A stretch of DNA of 64,000 bases from Methanohalophilus mahii DSM 5219. GTDB lineage: Archaea; Halobacteriota; Methanosarcinia; Methanosarcinales; Methanosarcinaceae. A model generated the notes under the pieces. The model made no database searches. It saw nothing but the letters and a program-made list of their open reading frames with translations, and had not been told where the DNA came from. The DNA lies in assembly GCF_000025865.1 (NCBI RefSeq), contig NC_014002.1, positions 1,948,425 through 2,012,424 of the forward strand, given 5' to 3'. A program made the translations under genes and the position numbers. Shown piece after piece: positions 48,719 through 58,286 of this stretch. Within the stretch, counting starts at the first letter, position 1. Each line of letters begins with the position of its first letter.

Positions 48719-49504
48719 TTACACTATAAGCCTCTTTTTCATAAGGTTTATTGACAGCAGGAAAACCAGCAGGGTTGCTCCAAGCATCCAGGCAATGTTC
48801 AACAGCAGGGAAGCCTCTATTATACCGCTCATCAGTGACCTGACAACAATCACTATATGTGCCAGCGGCAGGATTGCCAGAGCGATGGTTTGTACCGTCT
48901 CCGGGAGCAGGGATAGCGGGAAAAAGGTACCGCTGAACAGGAACATGGGTGTAATCAGCAGGATAGAAGGGTAGGTCAGGGAATTGATATTGGGAGTGAT
49001 TGCCGTAAAGCACATGGCAATACAGGAAAACATCAATCCTGCAAGAAAGGCAAAAGGGATTACCAGCAGGGAATGCGGATAGACAGCCAGACCAAAAATT
49101 GTCAGGATGGGCAGGATGATACTGGCATTGATCACACCCCGCGTTGCTCCCCAGAGCAGTTCCCCGGCTATGACTTCATCTATGTTCAGGGGAGTTGCAA
49201 TAATGGCATCAAAGGTTTTCTGGTAATACATTCGCACATAGGAGCCAAAGGTACATTCATAAAACCCGGCAAACATCATGGAAACCGATATCAGTGCGGG
49301 GGCAATGAACTTTGTATAGGGTACACCTTCGATTTCATTGATATAATTGCCCAGTCCAAATCCCAGGGCAAACAGGTACAGGATGGGTTCCACAAGGGGT
49401 GGGAGGAAGTTCACTGTCAAAGTGGTCATGAACACATCCCTGTTGCGCATCCAGACTTTCAGGACACGCGGGGTAATATCCGGCAGGGCAAAATACGACA
49501 TCAT
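48719..49504 (-). CDS. ABC-2 type exporter permease
   Basis: 261 residues with about six helices. The ABC-2 signature is spread over [20 protein letters not shown] and the later [20 protein letters not shown], which precedes the last helices. This matches DrrB/NodJ-like permeases of drug, polysaccharide or unknown substrate exporters. Starts by ATGA overlap on the ATPase gene. Substrate not predictable. Confidence 0.88.
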   Translation of the reverse strand: MMSYFALPDITPRVLKVWMRNRDVFMTTLTVNFLPPLVEPILYLFALGFGLGNYINEIEGVPYTKFIAPALISVSMMFAGFYECTFGSYVRMYYQKTFDAIIATPLNIDEVIAGELLWGATRGVINASIILPILTIFGLAVYPHSLLVIPFAFLAGLMFSCIAMCFTAITPNINSLTYPSILLITPMFLFSGTFFPLSLLPETVQTIALAILPLAHIVIVVRSLMSGIIEASLLLNIAWMLGATLLVFLLSINLMKKRLIV

Positions 49505-50358
49505 TCCCGCAACTTCCTCCCTGTAAGTTTAAGGAACACATCCTCCAGTGTTGCAGCCCTGGCGGTAATCTTACCCAGCCTGCATTCATTAAAAAGATGC
49601 TCAGTAATGCCGTGAGGATCATTGGTATATATCTGGACCATATCCCCTGCCTGTTCATACCATGCATTGCTGCCCTCAAGACAGGCTATTACTTCAGGGG
49701 TATTTTCAGCTTCTACTATATCCGTACCGATATACTCCTTTATAATCGATGACGGACTGCCTTCCACAAGAATATTGCCATAATCCATTATAACCAGCCT
49801 GTCACACAGCTGGGCGGCCTCTTCCAGATAGTGGGTAGTCATTACAATGGTAACTCCCTGTCTTTTTAGACTGCGCAGTTTTTCCCACATCACATGCCTG
49901 GACTGGGGGTCCAGGCCCACTGTGGGTTCATCCAGGATCAGTAACCGGGGTTCATTCACAAGCGCCCTGGCAAGAATAAGGCGCCGTTTCATACCACCGG
50001 AGAGAAGATCGGTCATAGTATCCCTTTTTTCATTGAGCTGCACAAAATCCAGCAATTCATTAATCGTTTTTTCAGCTTTTCTTTTGGGTATATCAAAATA
50101 TCGGGAATAGACATAGAGATTCTTGTAAACGGAAAAATCGATGTCCAGATTGTTTTCCTGAGGTACAACTCCCATTAAATTTTTAATTTTACGCTGGTCA
50201 CGTGTTACATCCATATCGAAAACTTTGAGACTGCCTCTGGTGGGAGGAGATACACATTGTATTATACGCATTGCAGTAGTCTTGCCGGCTCCGTTGGGTC
50301 CCAGAAAACCGAACAGTTCACCTTTGTTTACCTCAAAGCTTACATCATCAACAGCCAC
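49501..50358 (-). CDS. ABC-2 exporter ATPase, start codon unclear
   Basis: At least 285 residues. DrrA/CcmA-type: Walker A GPNGAGKTTAMRI, signature LLSGGMKRRLILARAL, Walker B LLILDEPTVGLDPQSRHVMW, and VTIVMTTHYLEEA. The first standard start is GTG 50358, but homologous N-terminal sequence continues upstream in the same frame (EPVIVARNLHKTFGKF) to ATT at 50407-50409. That codon has GGTGA 6 nt upstream. No ATG, GTG or TTG exists in that stretch. Either an AUU start or an extra base in CCTATTGAA (which would restore an upstream ATG frame) is needed. Confidence 0.85.
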   Translation of the reverse strand: MAVDDVSFEVNKGELFGFLGPNGAGKTTAMRIIQCVSPPTRGSLKVFDMDVTRDQRKIKNLMGVVPQENNLDIDFSVYKNLYVYSRYFDIPKRKAEKTINELLDFVQLNEKRDTMTDLLSGGMKRRLILARALVNEPRLLILDEPTVGLDPQSRHVMWEKLRSLKRQGVTIVMTTHYLEEAAQLCDRLVIMDYGNILVEGSPSSIIKEYIGTDIVEAENTPEVIACLEGSNAWYEQAGDMVQIYTNDPHGITEHLFNECRLGKITARAATLEDVFLKLTGRKLRE

Positions 50359-50460
50359 AAATTTTCCGAATGTTTTGTGTAAATTTCTTGCAACAATTAC
50401 AGGTTCAATAGGCCATCACCACATCATCCATGATCAACTGAAATAAGATTTATTAATATT

Positions 50461-51897
50461 TCATTTTTTCCAGAAAGCAGAAGTTAGCATTACCATCACT
50501 GTAAATACTTCCAATCTGCCAATCCACATATTCAACACAAGCAGTAATTTACCCAAAAAAGGTAACAAGTTATAATTTGCCATCGGTCCAAAAAGATTGA
50601 AAGCCGGTCCAATATTACCCAGCGTTGCTATGGATGCACTCAGTGAACTGAACACATCCATTCCCATCATCGAAAGCAAACCCGAACTTATGAAAAAAAG
50701 GATAAAATAAATTATAACAAACGATATAATAGATTGCATTACATCATCAGGTACTGCTTTTCCATTGAAACGAATAATACGCACAGCTTTGGGGTGAATT
50801 GCCTTGAAAAGCTCCCTGTTTGCATACCTTAAAAGAAGAAGGGTACGCACTATCTTAATTCCGCCCCCGGTTGAGCCGGCACATCCGCCAAAAAACATCA
50901 CTATAAATAAAAGCATCCTGCCTGAATCTGCCCATTGGTTAAAATCAACAGTTGCATACCCGGTAGTTGTTAAAATAGATAGTACCTGAAATACAGAATA
51001 CCTGAAAGACGTATCCAGACCATAGATATGGTCTTTGAAAAGAAGAAGGGTAAGACTTAAAGTTGCAATTGCAACAATCAATGTATAAAATTTGAATTCG
51101 TCATCTCTTACAAGACTGTTTTTATCCACATAGAACATTCTGTAATGCAGTGCAAAATTTGCACCTGCAACGAACATAAAGAAACAAATTATACCTTCCA
51201 CAACCGGACTATTAAAAGCAGCTATACTATCTGCGTAAGGTGAAAAACCACCACATGCCATGGTAGTAAAAGTATGAGTTACAGCATCATACAGGTTTAG
51301 ACCAGCAAGATAGAGTGCTACACATTCCACAACTGAAATAGCTACATATACCATCCAGAGGATTTTTGCGGTCTCTCTAATGCGAGGACGTAATTTGTCC
51401 TCCTGGGGGCCGGGCACTTCAGCCCTGAACATTTGCCGGCCTGCAATACCCAATTTGGGCAGTATGGCTATAAACAGCATAATTATACCCATTCCACCAA
51501 GCCACTGGGTCATAGACCTCCAGAATAAAAGGCCTCTACTATGGCTCTCAATATCCACCATCACCGTAGCTCCGGTTGTAGTAAAGCCGGACATGGATTC
51601 AAAAAAAGCATTGATCGGGGTCATTCCTTCAAGAATAAAGGGTATTGCACCGAACATTGCTGCTGCCAGCCATCCAAAGGCAACGATCATGAAGCCTTCC
51701 TTAAGGTCCCAGTCTTCTTTTGAAGGCTCTATCCTGAAAGCAAATATAGTGCCTGCCATCGTTGTTATCGTAAAAGCTATAGCGAATGTCTGAGGGGATT
51801 CACCATAATACATACCTACAAAAAGGGGTATGAGCATCAATAATCCAAGAAGCCATAGTAAAGTACCCAGAACACCTATCACAATTTTGAATTTCAT
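50461..51897 (-). CDS. trkH: Potassium uptake protein TrkH
   Basis: 478 residues, Trk/Ktr superfamily with four M1-P-M2 repeats. Filter-like segments are visible: MSGFTTTGATVM, FTTMACGGFSPYAD, LTTTGYATVDFNQW and ATLGNIGPAFNLFG. GGCAGSTGGGIKIVRTLLLL follows the third repeat and gates the channel. Imports K+ with H+ or Na+. No trkA (NAD-binding partner) is adjacent, so it must be encoded elsewhere or the protein is self-sufficient. Expected to serve osmotic adjustment. Confidence 0.95.
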   Translation of the reverse strand: MKFKIVIGVLGTLLWLLGLLMLIPLFVGMYYGESPQTFAIAFTITTMAGTIFAFRIEPSKEDWDLKEGFMIVAFGWLAAAMFGAIPFILEGMTPINAFFESMSGFTTTGATVMVDIESHSRGLLFWRSMTQWLGGMGIIMLFIAILPKLGIAGRQMFRAEVPGPQEDKLRPRIRETAKILWMVYVAISVVECVALYLAGLNLYDAVTHTFTTMACGGFSPYADSIAAFNSPVVEGIICFFMFVAGANFALHYRMFYVDKNSLVRDDEFKFYTLIVAIATLSLTLLLFKDHIYGLDTSFRYSVFQVLSILTTTGYATVDFNQWADSGRMLLFIVMFFGGCAGSTGGGIKIVRTLLLLRYANRELFKAIHPKAVRIIRFNGKAVPDDVMQSIISFVIIYFILFFISSGLLSMMGMDVFSSLSASIATLGNIGPAFNLFGPMANYNLLPFLGKLLLVLNMWIGRLEVFTVMVMLTSAFWKK

Positions 51898-52271
51898 GCA
51901 AACACCTTACTTGGACAATTTTTCTACCTCTAAAAACACAGAAGATATAGAAAATAAAAGGATATGATTCTTCTTTTACTTTGTAATTTCGAGGGAACAA
52001 TAGTTGAGTTCTTATTAATAACCATATTTACAAGTCAATCTTCCGGAACCTTCACATCTTTGAAAACTTATCATTTATTTGTAACTTTTATAATACTTTT
52101 ATTTATTTGTCCATAAAATCAACATACAAAATAAATCCACAGATCTACCATTACATATTACTCATATTAATCTTTGTTAATTTAACATCCTCCCTATGTG
52201 GGTTGGAATTTTATAAAGGATTAATATAAAGAAAATAGAATTATTTAATATTTGAAAAAAGAACTAATGTA
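51898..52271. other. Intergenic region between tRNA-Pro and trkH
   Basis: About 375 bp, strongly A+T-rich, no gene or obvious RNA structure seen. It should contain the trkH promoter (minus strand) and the tRNA 3' flank. Confidence 0.4.
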
Positions 52272-52349
52272 TGGTGGGACCGCGGAGATTTGAACTCCAG
52301 TCGCAAGACCCCCAGCCTTGCAGGATGGACCAGGCTACCCTACGGTCCC
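52272..52349 (-). tRNA. tRNA-Pro (GGG)
   Basis: 78 nt with encoded CCA. Acceptor GGGACCG/CGGTCCC, discriminator A; anticodon stem CAAGG/TCTTG around the loop CTGGGGG, anticodon GGG; T arm CTGGAGTTCAAATCTCC. No intron. A GATATA-like TATA element lies in the ribB 3' end upstream. Confidence 0.93.
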
Positions 52350-52383
52350 ACGGGGATTGGTCCTAATAGGAACTTTCCCTATA

Positions 52384-53112
52384 TCACTTTTTCTGCCGGG
52401 CCGCCCATTCGGTATAGGCTTTTGTGATCTGGGCACCTTCCATGAAAACACATCCATGCAACTGGGCATAAGTTTTTGCGTCTTCTTTTGAAAGGGCTTT
52501 GCCGTTGGTATCATCCAGCATTTCACAGACTACCATGACAGGGGTTATACCGGCCATCTCTGCAAGAGCAACCGAAAGCTCGGTCTGGCCCCGGCGGTTT
52601 TCCACAAGCCCTTCAGCTGCCCGTAGCAATGCAACATGCCCCGGAGCCCGGAACTCGTCTCCAAATACAACGGCTTCACCGTTCCTACCTTTTTCAGAGA
52701 TTTCAGCCAGTTTGTTGATGGTCAGGGCCCGGTCGTTATCCGGGATACCGGTACGGGTGTTCCTGTGATTGACCCAGATGGAAAATGAGGAACGACTATC
52801 ATATGCCAGATCACCGGCCTGCTCCACGGTATTACCAATTGCAGGCCATCTGCCTGCCCCTTCTGCCAGCAAATCTGCCATGAAAGGCAGACCCAACGTC
52901 GTACAGACCTCATCGGCCAGGGCAGTACAGATCAGCCCCCCCCCATCGCGACGCATCCAGCGCACATCATCAGGAGTAATAGCTGAGGCCGCAATAACAA
53001 AATCCGTCTCGCCTTCCCGGCTGTCCGAATCAAATATAAATACCATTTCTCCCCGCTCAACTGCCTCAACACCCTTTTTCACTTCGGGATCTGAAATTTT
53101 TAAATTGTCCAT
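52384..53112 (-). CDS. ribB: 3,4-dihydroxy-2-butanone-4-phosphate synthase RibB
   Basis: 242 residues. The enzyme makes the four-carbon unit of riboflavin from ribulose 5-phosphate. Typical motifs are VFIFDSDSREGETDFVIAAS with the acidic metal ligands, MRRDGGGLICTALADE, DRALTINKLAE and FRAPGHVALLRAAEGLVENR. ATG 53112 is chosen because GGAGG lies 8 nt upstream; TTG 53127 overlaps that site. It lies 15 bp after the riboflavin kinase/regulator gene, so both form one operon. Confidence 0.95.
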   Translation of the reverse strand: MDNLKISDPEVKKGVEAVERGEMVFIFDSDSREGETDFVIAASAITPDDVRWMRRDGGGLICTALADEVCTTLGLPFMADLLAEGAGRWPAIGNTVEQAGDLAYDSRSSFSIWVNHRNTRTGIPDNDRALTINKLAEISEKGRNGEAVVFGDEFRAPGHVALLRAAEGLVENRRGQTELSVALAEMAGITPVMVVCEMLDDTNGKALSKEDAKTYAQLHGCVFMEGAQITKAYTEWAARQKK

Positions 53113-53127
53113 ACTAAATGCCTCCAA

Positions 53128-53790
53128 TCAATAATCAACGGTAACCTCAACCTCATCTCCGTCCTTCAAATCAAGCTCATCACGCAATTTAACAGGGGAG
53201 ATTATCTCCAGCAGATCAGCCGGATAATGGGTCCTGTCGGGAACCACAACTGCTGCCTCAAACCCCTCAACTTTCACACAGAAACAATGACATGCACCGA
53301 AAGTACGCTCCCCATTTGTGAAACCGGAGATCGGGATCACAGCACTTTCTGCAAGCTTATCCCTGAACTTCAGGCTAAGGTCATCAAGATGCACATTGAG
53401 AGTTCCGGGGTAAGGAGCAAAACCGAGTTTGTCCCCGAATTGCCTCTGATAGCCTTCCTGGCCGATATAGTAGTGACCTTCACCAAGCCCGCTTACAATA
53501 GACCCCCGCAGCTGAATCGACTTTTTTTCAACGGTTTCGGTGAATATATGCCTGTAATCCTCGTATTCCTTTTTCAGCAATTGCCGACCCTTTTCCAACA
53601 GCGCCACTTCCTGTCCACCAGGCACAATACGCCTCTCAATATAACCTTCATCTTCCAGGGATTTGAGAATCCTAGCCGAAGTCTTGGAGCTGGTCGCCAT
53701 GTATTCGGCAAACTCAGCTGAGGATAGTTTAACCGGATTATTCAGCCCGCCCAGAAGGCCCAGTTCTTTCAGTGCTGGAATTAGATGCAT
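53128..53790 (-). CDS. rbkR: RbkR: HTH regulator fused to CTP-dependent riboflavin kinase
   Basis: 220 residues. The N-terminal winged helix (about 20-85) has KLSSAEFAEYMATSSKTSAR and IERRIVPGGQEVALLEKG. The C-terminal RibK domain (about 95-220) has GLGEGHYYIGQEGYQRQFG, PYPGTLNVHL and RTHYPADLLEIISPVKLRDE, and uses CTP to make FMN. This fusion is known as RbkR, an archaeal repressor of riboflavin genes. Start is ATG 53790 with no clear ribosome site, so the transcript may be nearly leaderless. Overlapping TCTC/GAGA repeats sit directly upstream. Confidence 0.93.
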   Translation of the reverse strand: MHLIPALKELGLLGGLNNPVKLSSAEFAEYMATSSKTSARILKSLEDEGYIERRIVPGGQEVALLEKGRQLLKKEYEDYRHIFTETVEKKSIQLRGSIVSGLGEGHYYIGQEGYQRQFGDKLGFAPYPGTLNVHLDDLSLKFRDKLAESAVIPISGFTNGERTFGACHCFCVKVEGFEAAVVVPDRTHYPADLLEIISPVKLRDELDLKDGDEVEVTVDY

Positions 53791-53803
53791 GCGAAATACT
53801 CCA

Positions 53804-53825
53804 TCTCAAAATTGAGACGTATCTC
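53804..53825. promoter_or_regulatory. Candidate RbkR operator
   Basis: TCTCAA-AA-TTGAGA (53804-53817) is a perfect inverted repeat and overlaps a second one, GAGA-CGTA-TCTC (53814-53825). It lies 14-35 bp upstream of the rbkR ATG, where it would block transcription start. Autoregulation is known for RbkR; the site itself is inferred. Confidence 0.55.
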
Positions 53826-53928
53826 ATATCTGGCTGATCGTTAATAAATGTTCGGCTTGCAACAGAGTAAATTATAACCAGCGGGAAACACATGAGAAAT
53901 TAGGGAGAGGAATGTCCGGAGGTTAGCC

Positions 53929-54810
53929 ATGAAAAAATACAACCCATATGAGAACAGGCCCTCTCATGCAGGCTGGAGAAGAGACCTGTACGATATAATC
54001 TTCGGGGCAGATACACCTCCTGGAAAGGCCTTCGATATAGCACTTATATTTGCTATCCTGGGAAGTGTTGTCATTGTAATGCTGGACAGCGTGCATTCCA
54101 TAGCATCTGTTCACCACCATAGCCTCTACATGCTGGAATGGGATTTCACCATTCTGTTCACCATCGAATATATCCTGCGACTTATTTGTGTCAGGGACAA
54201 AAAAAGATATGCGACCAGCTTTTTTGGTGTGATAGATTTACTGGCAGTACTGCCTACCTACCTGACAGTAATCCTGCCCGGCGGTCAATATCTCCTTGTT
54301 ATACGTATACTGAGACTGTTGCGGATATTCAGGGTACTTAAACTCGTGCAGTACCTCTCTGAAGCCGATCTGCTGATAAGGGCACTGCGGGAGAGTCAGC
54401 GCAAAATCATAGTTTTCCTGTTCACGGTTTTGAATCTGGTCGTGATTCTGGGTTCTGTTATGTATGTGGTTGAAAGTTCCAATCCCCAGTTCACCAGTAT
54501 TCCCCAGAGTATTTTCTGGGCAATCGTTACCATAACAACGGTAGGTTATGGGGATATTGTACCCACAACATTTCTGGGAAAGACCATCGCTTCACTGGTA
54601 ATGATAATCGGTTATTCTATCATCGCTATACCTACAGGGATAATCACACAATCGATAATCCGGGTTTCCAGTGAGGATGATAAAACAAAAATCGTAAAAC
54701 AGACGAAAGGAAATATGTTTTCAAAAAAATGTCCGGGTTGTGCCTTTCAGGGACATGATCTGGATGCTGACTACTGTAAACGTTGCGGGGAAAGACTTGA
54801 GGAGGAATAA
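53929..54810 (+). CDS. Voltage-gated-type potassium channel with C-terminal zinc ribbon
   Basis: 293 residues, six-helix ion channel. S1 begins near residue 36; S4 has arginines at every third position (RILRLLRIFRVLKLV, 126-140). The pore and filter are TTVGYGD (203-209), followed by S6. The cytoplasmic end after about residue 245 holds a zinc-ribbon of CPGC (268-271) and CKRC (283-286), unusual for this class. GGAGG precedes the ATG. The copper ATPase gene begins 1 bp after its stop, so the two are coupled. Confidence 0.9.
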   Translation: MKKYNPYENRPSHAGWRRDLYDIIFGADTPPGKAFDIALIFAILGSVVIVMLDSVHSIASVHHHSLYMLEWDFTILFTIEYILRLICVRDKKRYATSFFGVIDLLAVLPTYLTVILPGGQYLLVIRILRLLRIFRVLKLVQYLSEADLLIRALRESQRKIIVFLFTVLNLVVILGSVMYVVESSNPQFTSIPQSIFWAIVTITTVGYGDIVPTTFLGKTIASLVMIIGYSIIAIPTGIITQSIIRVSSEDDKTKIVKQTKGNMFSKKCPGCAFQGHDLDADYCKRCGERLEEE

Positions 54811-54811
54811 A

Positions 54812-56788
54812 ATGGAACATGGAGAAAATAATGGACATTCGCATCATGCAATGATGCTGGAAGATTTTAAGAAACGTTTTTTCGTATCACTGGTTCTTAC
54901 AATACCAATCCTATTTTTGTCACCGATAATCAGACAGGCATTGGAAAGTATAGGAGTGAGCCTACCGACAATTGAAGGTGCCTCTTATCTGCTTTTTGCC
55001 TTTTCCACACTGATCTTCTTCTATGGTGGCAAACCCTTCCTCACAGGGCTGGTCAGTGAACTCAGATCCCGCCAGCCCGGCATGATGACATTGATTGCCG
55101 TTGCCATCAGCGTGGCCTACATATACAGCAGCCTGGTGGTATTCGGGCTGGCAGGCAAGTTCTTTTTCTGGGAACTGGCAACCCTTATCGACATCATGCT
55201 CCTGGGCCACTGGATCGAGATGAGATCTGTAATGGGAGCCTCCATGGCTCTTGAGGAACTGGCAAAACTCATGCCCTCAAAAGCTCACCGTCTGGGAAAA
55301 GATGGTGAGGTAGAGGATGTAGCCCTCAGGGATTTGCAAAAGGGGGACAGATTACTGGTCAAACCCGGAGAAAAGATCCCCGCAGACGGTAGTATCGTGA
55401 AGGGACAATCCTCGGTCAATGAAGCAATGCTTTCCGGGGAAACCACTCCGGTATCCAAAGAAAAGGATGATGAGGTTATCGGTGGTTCCATCAACGGGGA
55501 AGGCTCCCTGGAGATCATAATCGAAAAAACCGGTTCCGATTCCTTCCTCTCCCAGGTAATTGAACTTGTAAAACAGGCCCGGGAAAGTCGCTCCCGTGCA
55601 CAGGACCTGGCCAACCGGGCTGCCCTGTGGCTGACCATCATAGCCTTAAGTGCAGGTGCGATAACATTGTTTGCCTGGGCTAACCTGGCTGGTTACGATT
55701 TTGCCTTTTCCCTGGAAAGAGCGGTTACCGTAATGGTAATCACATGTCCCCATGCCCTTGGCCTGGCAATTCCCCTTGTGATTGCAGTATCCTCTGCATT
55801 GGCTGCCAACAACGGGCTGCTTATCAAGGACAGGGCAGCGTTTGAAAAGGCACATGAGGTAGATGCGGTGGTTTTTGACAAGACCGGCACCCTGACTGAA
55901 GGAAAGTTCGGGGTCACCGATATAATTGCCTTTGAGAATGTATCAGAAGAAGAAATCCTGAAACTGGCTGCTTCGGTAGAAGCCGAATCGGAACATTCCA
56001 TAGCCCGGGGTATTGTGGAATCGGCAAAGGAAAAATATCCTATTGAGAATTTTAACAGTATCCCGGGTAAGGGCGCCTTTGCTACAGTTAAAGGTAAGCA
56101 AATCACAGTTGCAAGTGGATCCTATATAGCTGACCAGAGGTTAGAACCTGACGCAGCTGAAACCGAGGGGTTAACAGCTCAGGGTAAAACTGTTGTTTTC
56201 GTGGTTGAGGAGGATAGGCTAATTGGTGCCATAGCCCTTGCAGACATTATACGTCCTGAATCAAAACAGGCTATTGCAACCCTTAAAGAGCGGGGCATAC
56301 GTTGTATGATGCTTACAGGGGATAATGATAATGTAGCCCGCTGGGTAGCGGAAAACATAGGCCTTGACGAATACTTTGCCGAAGTGCTCCCACAGGAAAA
56401 AGAAGGGAAGATCAAGGAAATCCAGGAGCGCAGACTGCGTGTAGCAATGACAGGTGATGGTGTGAATGATGCACCAGCCCTGGCCCGCGCAGACCTGGGT
56501 GTGGCCATAGGGGCAGGAACGGATGTGGCTGTGGAAACAGCGGATATTGTGCTGGTACGCAGCAATCCCCTTGATATAATAACTGTCCTGGACCTCTCGG
56601 CAAAAACCTACGGGAAGATGAAGCAGAACCTGTTCTGGGCCACAGGTTACAATGCCATTGCCATCCCCCTTGCAGCAGGGGTGCTGGCCGGACAGGGAAT
56701 CCTGCTGTCCCCGGCTGTAGGGGCGGTACTTATGTCGCTGAGTACGGTTATAGTTGCAGTCAACGCAAAATTCCTCACCCTTGAATGA
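54812..56788 (+). CDS. copB: Copper-translocating P1B-type ATPase (CopB group)
   Basis: 658 residues. A His-rich N-terminus (EHGENNGHSHH) replaces the usual CxxC metal domain. The transport helix has CPH (312-314) in TCPHALGLAIP, diagnostic for the CopB/P1B-3 group (Cu2+ or Ag+ export). The actuator has LSGETTPVSKE, phosphorylation site DKTGT at 356-360, HP-type SEHSIARGIVESA for nucleotide binding, and TGDGVNDAPALARADLGVAI. ATG 54812 follows GAGGAGGA; the longer frame upstream lies inside the channel gene and is rejected. Confidence 0.94.
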   Translation: MEHGENNGHSHHAMMLEDFKKRFFVSLVLTIPILFLSPIIRQALESIGVSLPTIEGASYLLFAFSTLIFFYGGKPFLTGLVSELRSRQPGMMTLIAVAISVAYIYSSLVVFGLAGKFFFWELATLIDIMLLGHWIEMRSVMGASMALEELAKLMPSKAHRLGKDGEVEDVALRDLQKGDRLLVKPGEKIPADGSIVKGQSSVNEAMLSGETTPVSKEKDDEVIGGSINGEGSLEIIIEKTGSDSFLSQVIELVKQARESRSRAQDLANRAALWLTIIALSAGAITLFAWANLAGYDFAFSLERAVTVMVITCPHALGLAIPLVIAVSSALAANNGLLIKDRAAFEKAHEVDAVVFDKTGTLTEGKFGVTDIIAFENVSEEEILKLAASVEAESEHSIARGIVESAKEKYPIENFNSIPGKGAFATVKGKQITVASGSYIADQRLEPDAAETEGLTAQGKTVVFVVEEDRLIGAIALADIIRPESKQAIATLKERGIRCMMLTGDNDNVARWVAENIGLDEYFAEVLPQEKEGKIKEIQERRLRVAMTGDGVNDAPALARADLGVAIGAGTDVAVETADIVLVRSNPLDIITVLDLSAKTYGKMKQNLFWATGYNAIAIPLAAGVLAGQGILLSPAVGAVLMSLSTVIVAVNAKFLTLE

Positions 56789-56867
56789 GACAAAAAGCAA
56801 TGTCGAAGATTATTTGTACTGCAAACAGTATCTCCCTTGTATCCTTAATTAAAGAGCAGGTGTCATT

Positions 56868-57761
56868 ATGGAAATTAACGGAGTAGAAATCGAAGATACT
56901 TTTGCAGAAGCATTCCCGATAAAGATCGGAAGAGTACTGATCACAGCCGTGAACGAAAAATGGGCAAGGGTAGCTGCACAGGAAGCTACAGGTTTTGGTA
57001 CCTCTGTCATCATGTGTCCCGCAGAAGGCGGTATCGAAAGGGTTGCCAGTCCGGATGAAACCCCCGACGGAAGACCTGGTGTGTACATCCAGATCTGCAC
57101 CTTCGGCTACAAGTCCCTGGAAGAACAGCTCCTGGAAAGACTGGGTCAGTGCGTATTGACCGCTCCCACAACAGCAATGTTCAATGGTCTTCCGGATGCT
57201 GAAAAACAGTTTGACACCGGTTTCAAGCTCAAATTCTTCGCAGATGGTACCGAATCCGAAACCGAAGTCGGTGGCAGGAAGGCATATAAGATCCCAATGA
57301 TGGAAGGCGACTTCATCACCGAGCACTCCATGGGTGGAGTAAAAGGTGTGGCAGGCGGCAATTTCTTCATTTTCGGAGACTGCCAGATGAGTGCCCTCAA
57401 TGCTGCAGAAGCAGCAGTTGAAGCCATAGAGAAGGTAGAAGGCTCCATTACACCATTCCCCGGTGGTATCGTGGCCAGCGGCTCCAAACCAGGTGCCAAC
57501 AAGTACACTTTCCTCAAAGCAACAGCAAACGAAAAGTTCTGCCCCTCCATCAGGGACCAGATTGAGGATACCCAGATCCCAGAAGGTGTGGGAGCAGTTT
57601 ACGAGATCGTTATCAATGGTGTCAGCGAGGAAGCAATCTCCAGCGCAATGTCAGCCGGTATAAAGGCATCCGTAAAAGTTCCGGGTATCAAGAAGATTTC
57701 TGCAGGCAACTACGGCGGAAACCTTGGCCCCTACAAATTCAATCTTCATGACCTCGTATGA
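56868..57761 (+). CDS. ftr: Formylmethanofuran:H4MPT formyltransferase Ftr
   Basis: 297 residues. It transfers the formyl group between methanofuran and tetrahydromethanopterin (tetrahydrosarcinapterin here), run in the oxidative direction when methyl groups are disproportionated. Recognised over the full length: AFPIKIGRVLITAVNEKWAR, then ATGFGTSVIMCPAEGG, PDGRPGVYIQICTFGYKSLE and FPGGIVASGSKPGANKY. Length is normal. Acidic composition suits salt. AGGTG precedes the ATG. It stands alone with its own promoter gap of 79 bp. Confidence 0.97.
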   Translation: MEINGVEIEDTFAEAFPIKIGRVLITAVNEKWARVAAQEATGFGTSVIMCPAEGGIERVASPDETPDGRPGVYIQICTFGYKSLEEQLLERLGQCVLTAPTTAMFNGLPDAEKQFDTGFKLKFFADGTESETEVGGRKAYKIPMMEGDFITEHSMGGVKGVAGGNFFIFGDCQMSALNAAEAAVEAIEKVEGSITPFPGGIVASGSKPGANKYTFLKATANEKFCPSIRDQIEDTQIPEGVGAVYEIVINGVSEEAISSAMSAGIKASVKVPGIKKISAGNYGGNLGPYKFNLHDLV

Positions 57762-57797
57762 TACGGGTTCCTCTTTTTTCTTTTTTCGGATTCGGTA

Positions 57798-58286
57798 ATG
57801 ATGCTTGAAAATGAACCCTCTGAGCGTATCGATTCGCGTGCATTGAAATCTTGGTTTGTAAGCGGACTCTTGATAGGTATTATCCTCTTTTCAATTCCAG
57901 CAGCATACATTTTTCTGATAGGTCCTGCGTGGGATTTGCCACGAGAGTGGGGCTGGATAGGCATAGCACTGGTGACAGTATTCACATTATGGTCGGCAAT
58001 AATTGCACCCCAACTCAGGATACGTTTCTGGCGCTATGAAATAAGAGAAAATGAAGTCGACATTCAGAATGGAATTTTCATTATCAGAAGAACTCTTATT
58101 CCCATGGTCAGGATTCAGCATGTTGATACTGAACATGGTCCTGTGATGAGATTTTTCGGGCTGGCAACATTAAGGATCTCTACAGCTGCTACAGACCACT
58201 ACATTCCCGCTTTATCAAGGGAAAAAGCTGCAGAGCTCATGGGAGAAATAGCAGCTCTTGCAAGAGTAAGTGATGAAGATGTCTGA
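57798..58286 (+). CDS. PH-domain membrane protein (YdbS-like)
   Basis: 162 residues. Two membrane helices (about 25-45 and 52-72) are followed by a bacterial PH (DUF304/bPH2) domain with RFWRYEIRENEVDIQNGIF and RTLIPMVRIQHVDTEHGPVM. Such proteins pair with a larger YdbT-type protein, encoded by the next, overlapping gene. Function in archaea is unknown; in Bacillus the pair affects resistance to antimicrobials. Confidence 0.82.
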   Translation: MMLENEPSERIDSRALKSWFVSGLLIGIILFSIPAAYIFLIGPAWDLPREWGWIGIALVTVFTLWSAIIAPQLRIRFWRYEIRENEVDIQNGIFIIRRTLIPMVRIQHVDTEHGPVMRFFGLATLRISTAATDHYIPALSREKAAELMGEIAALARVSDEDV

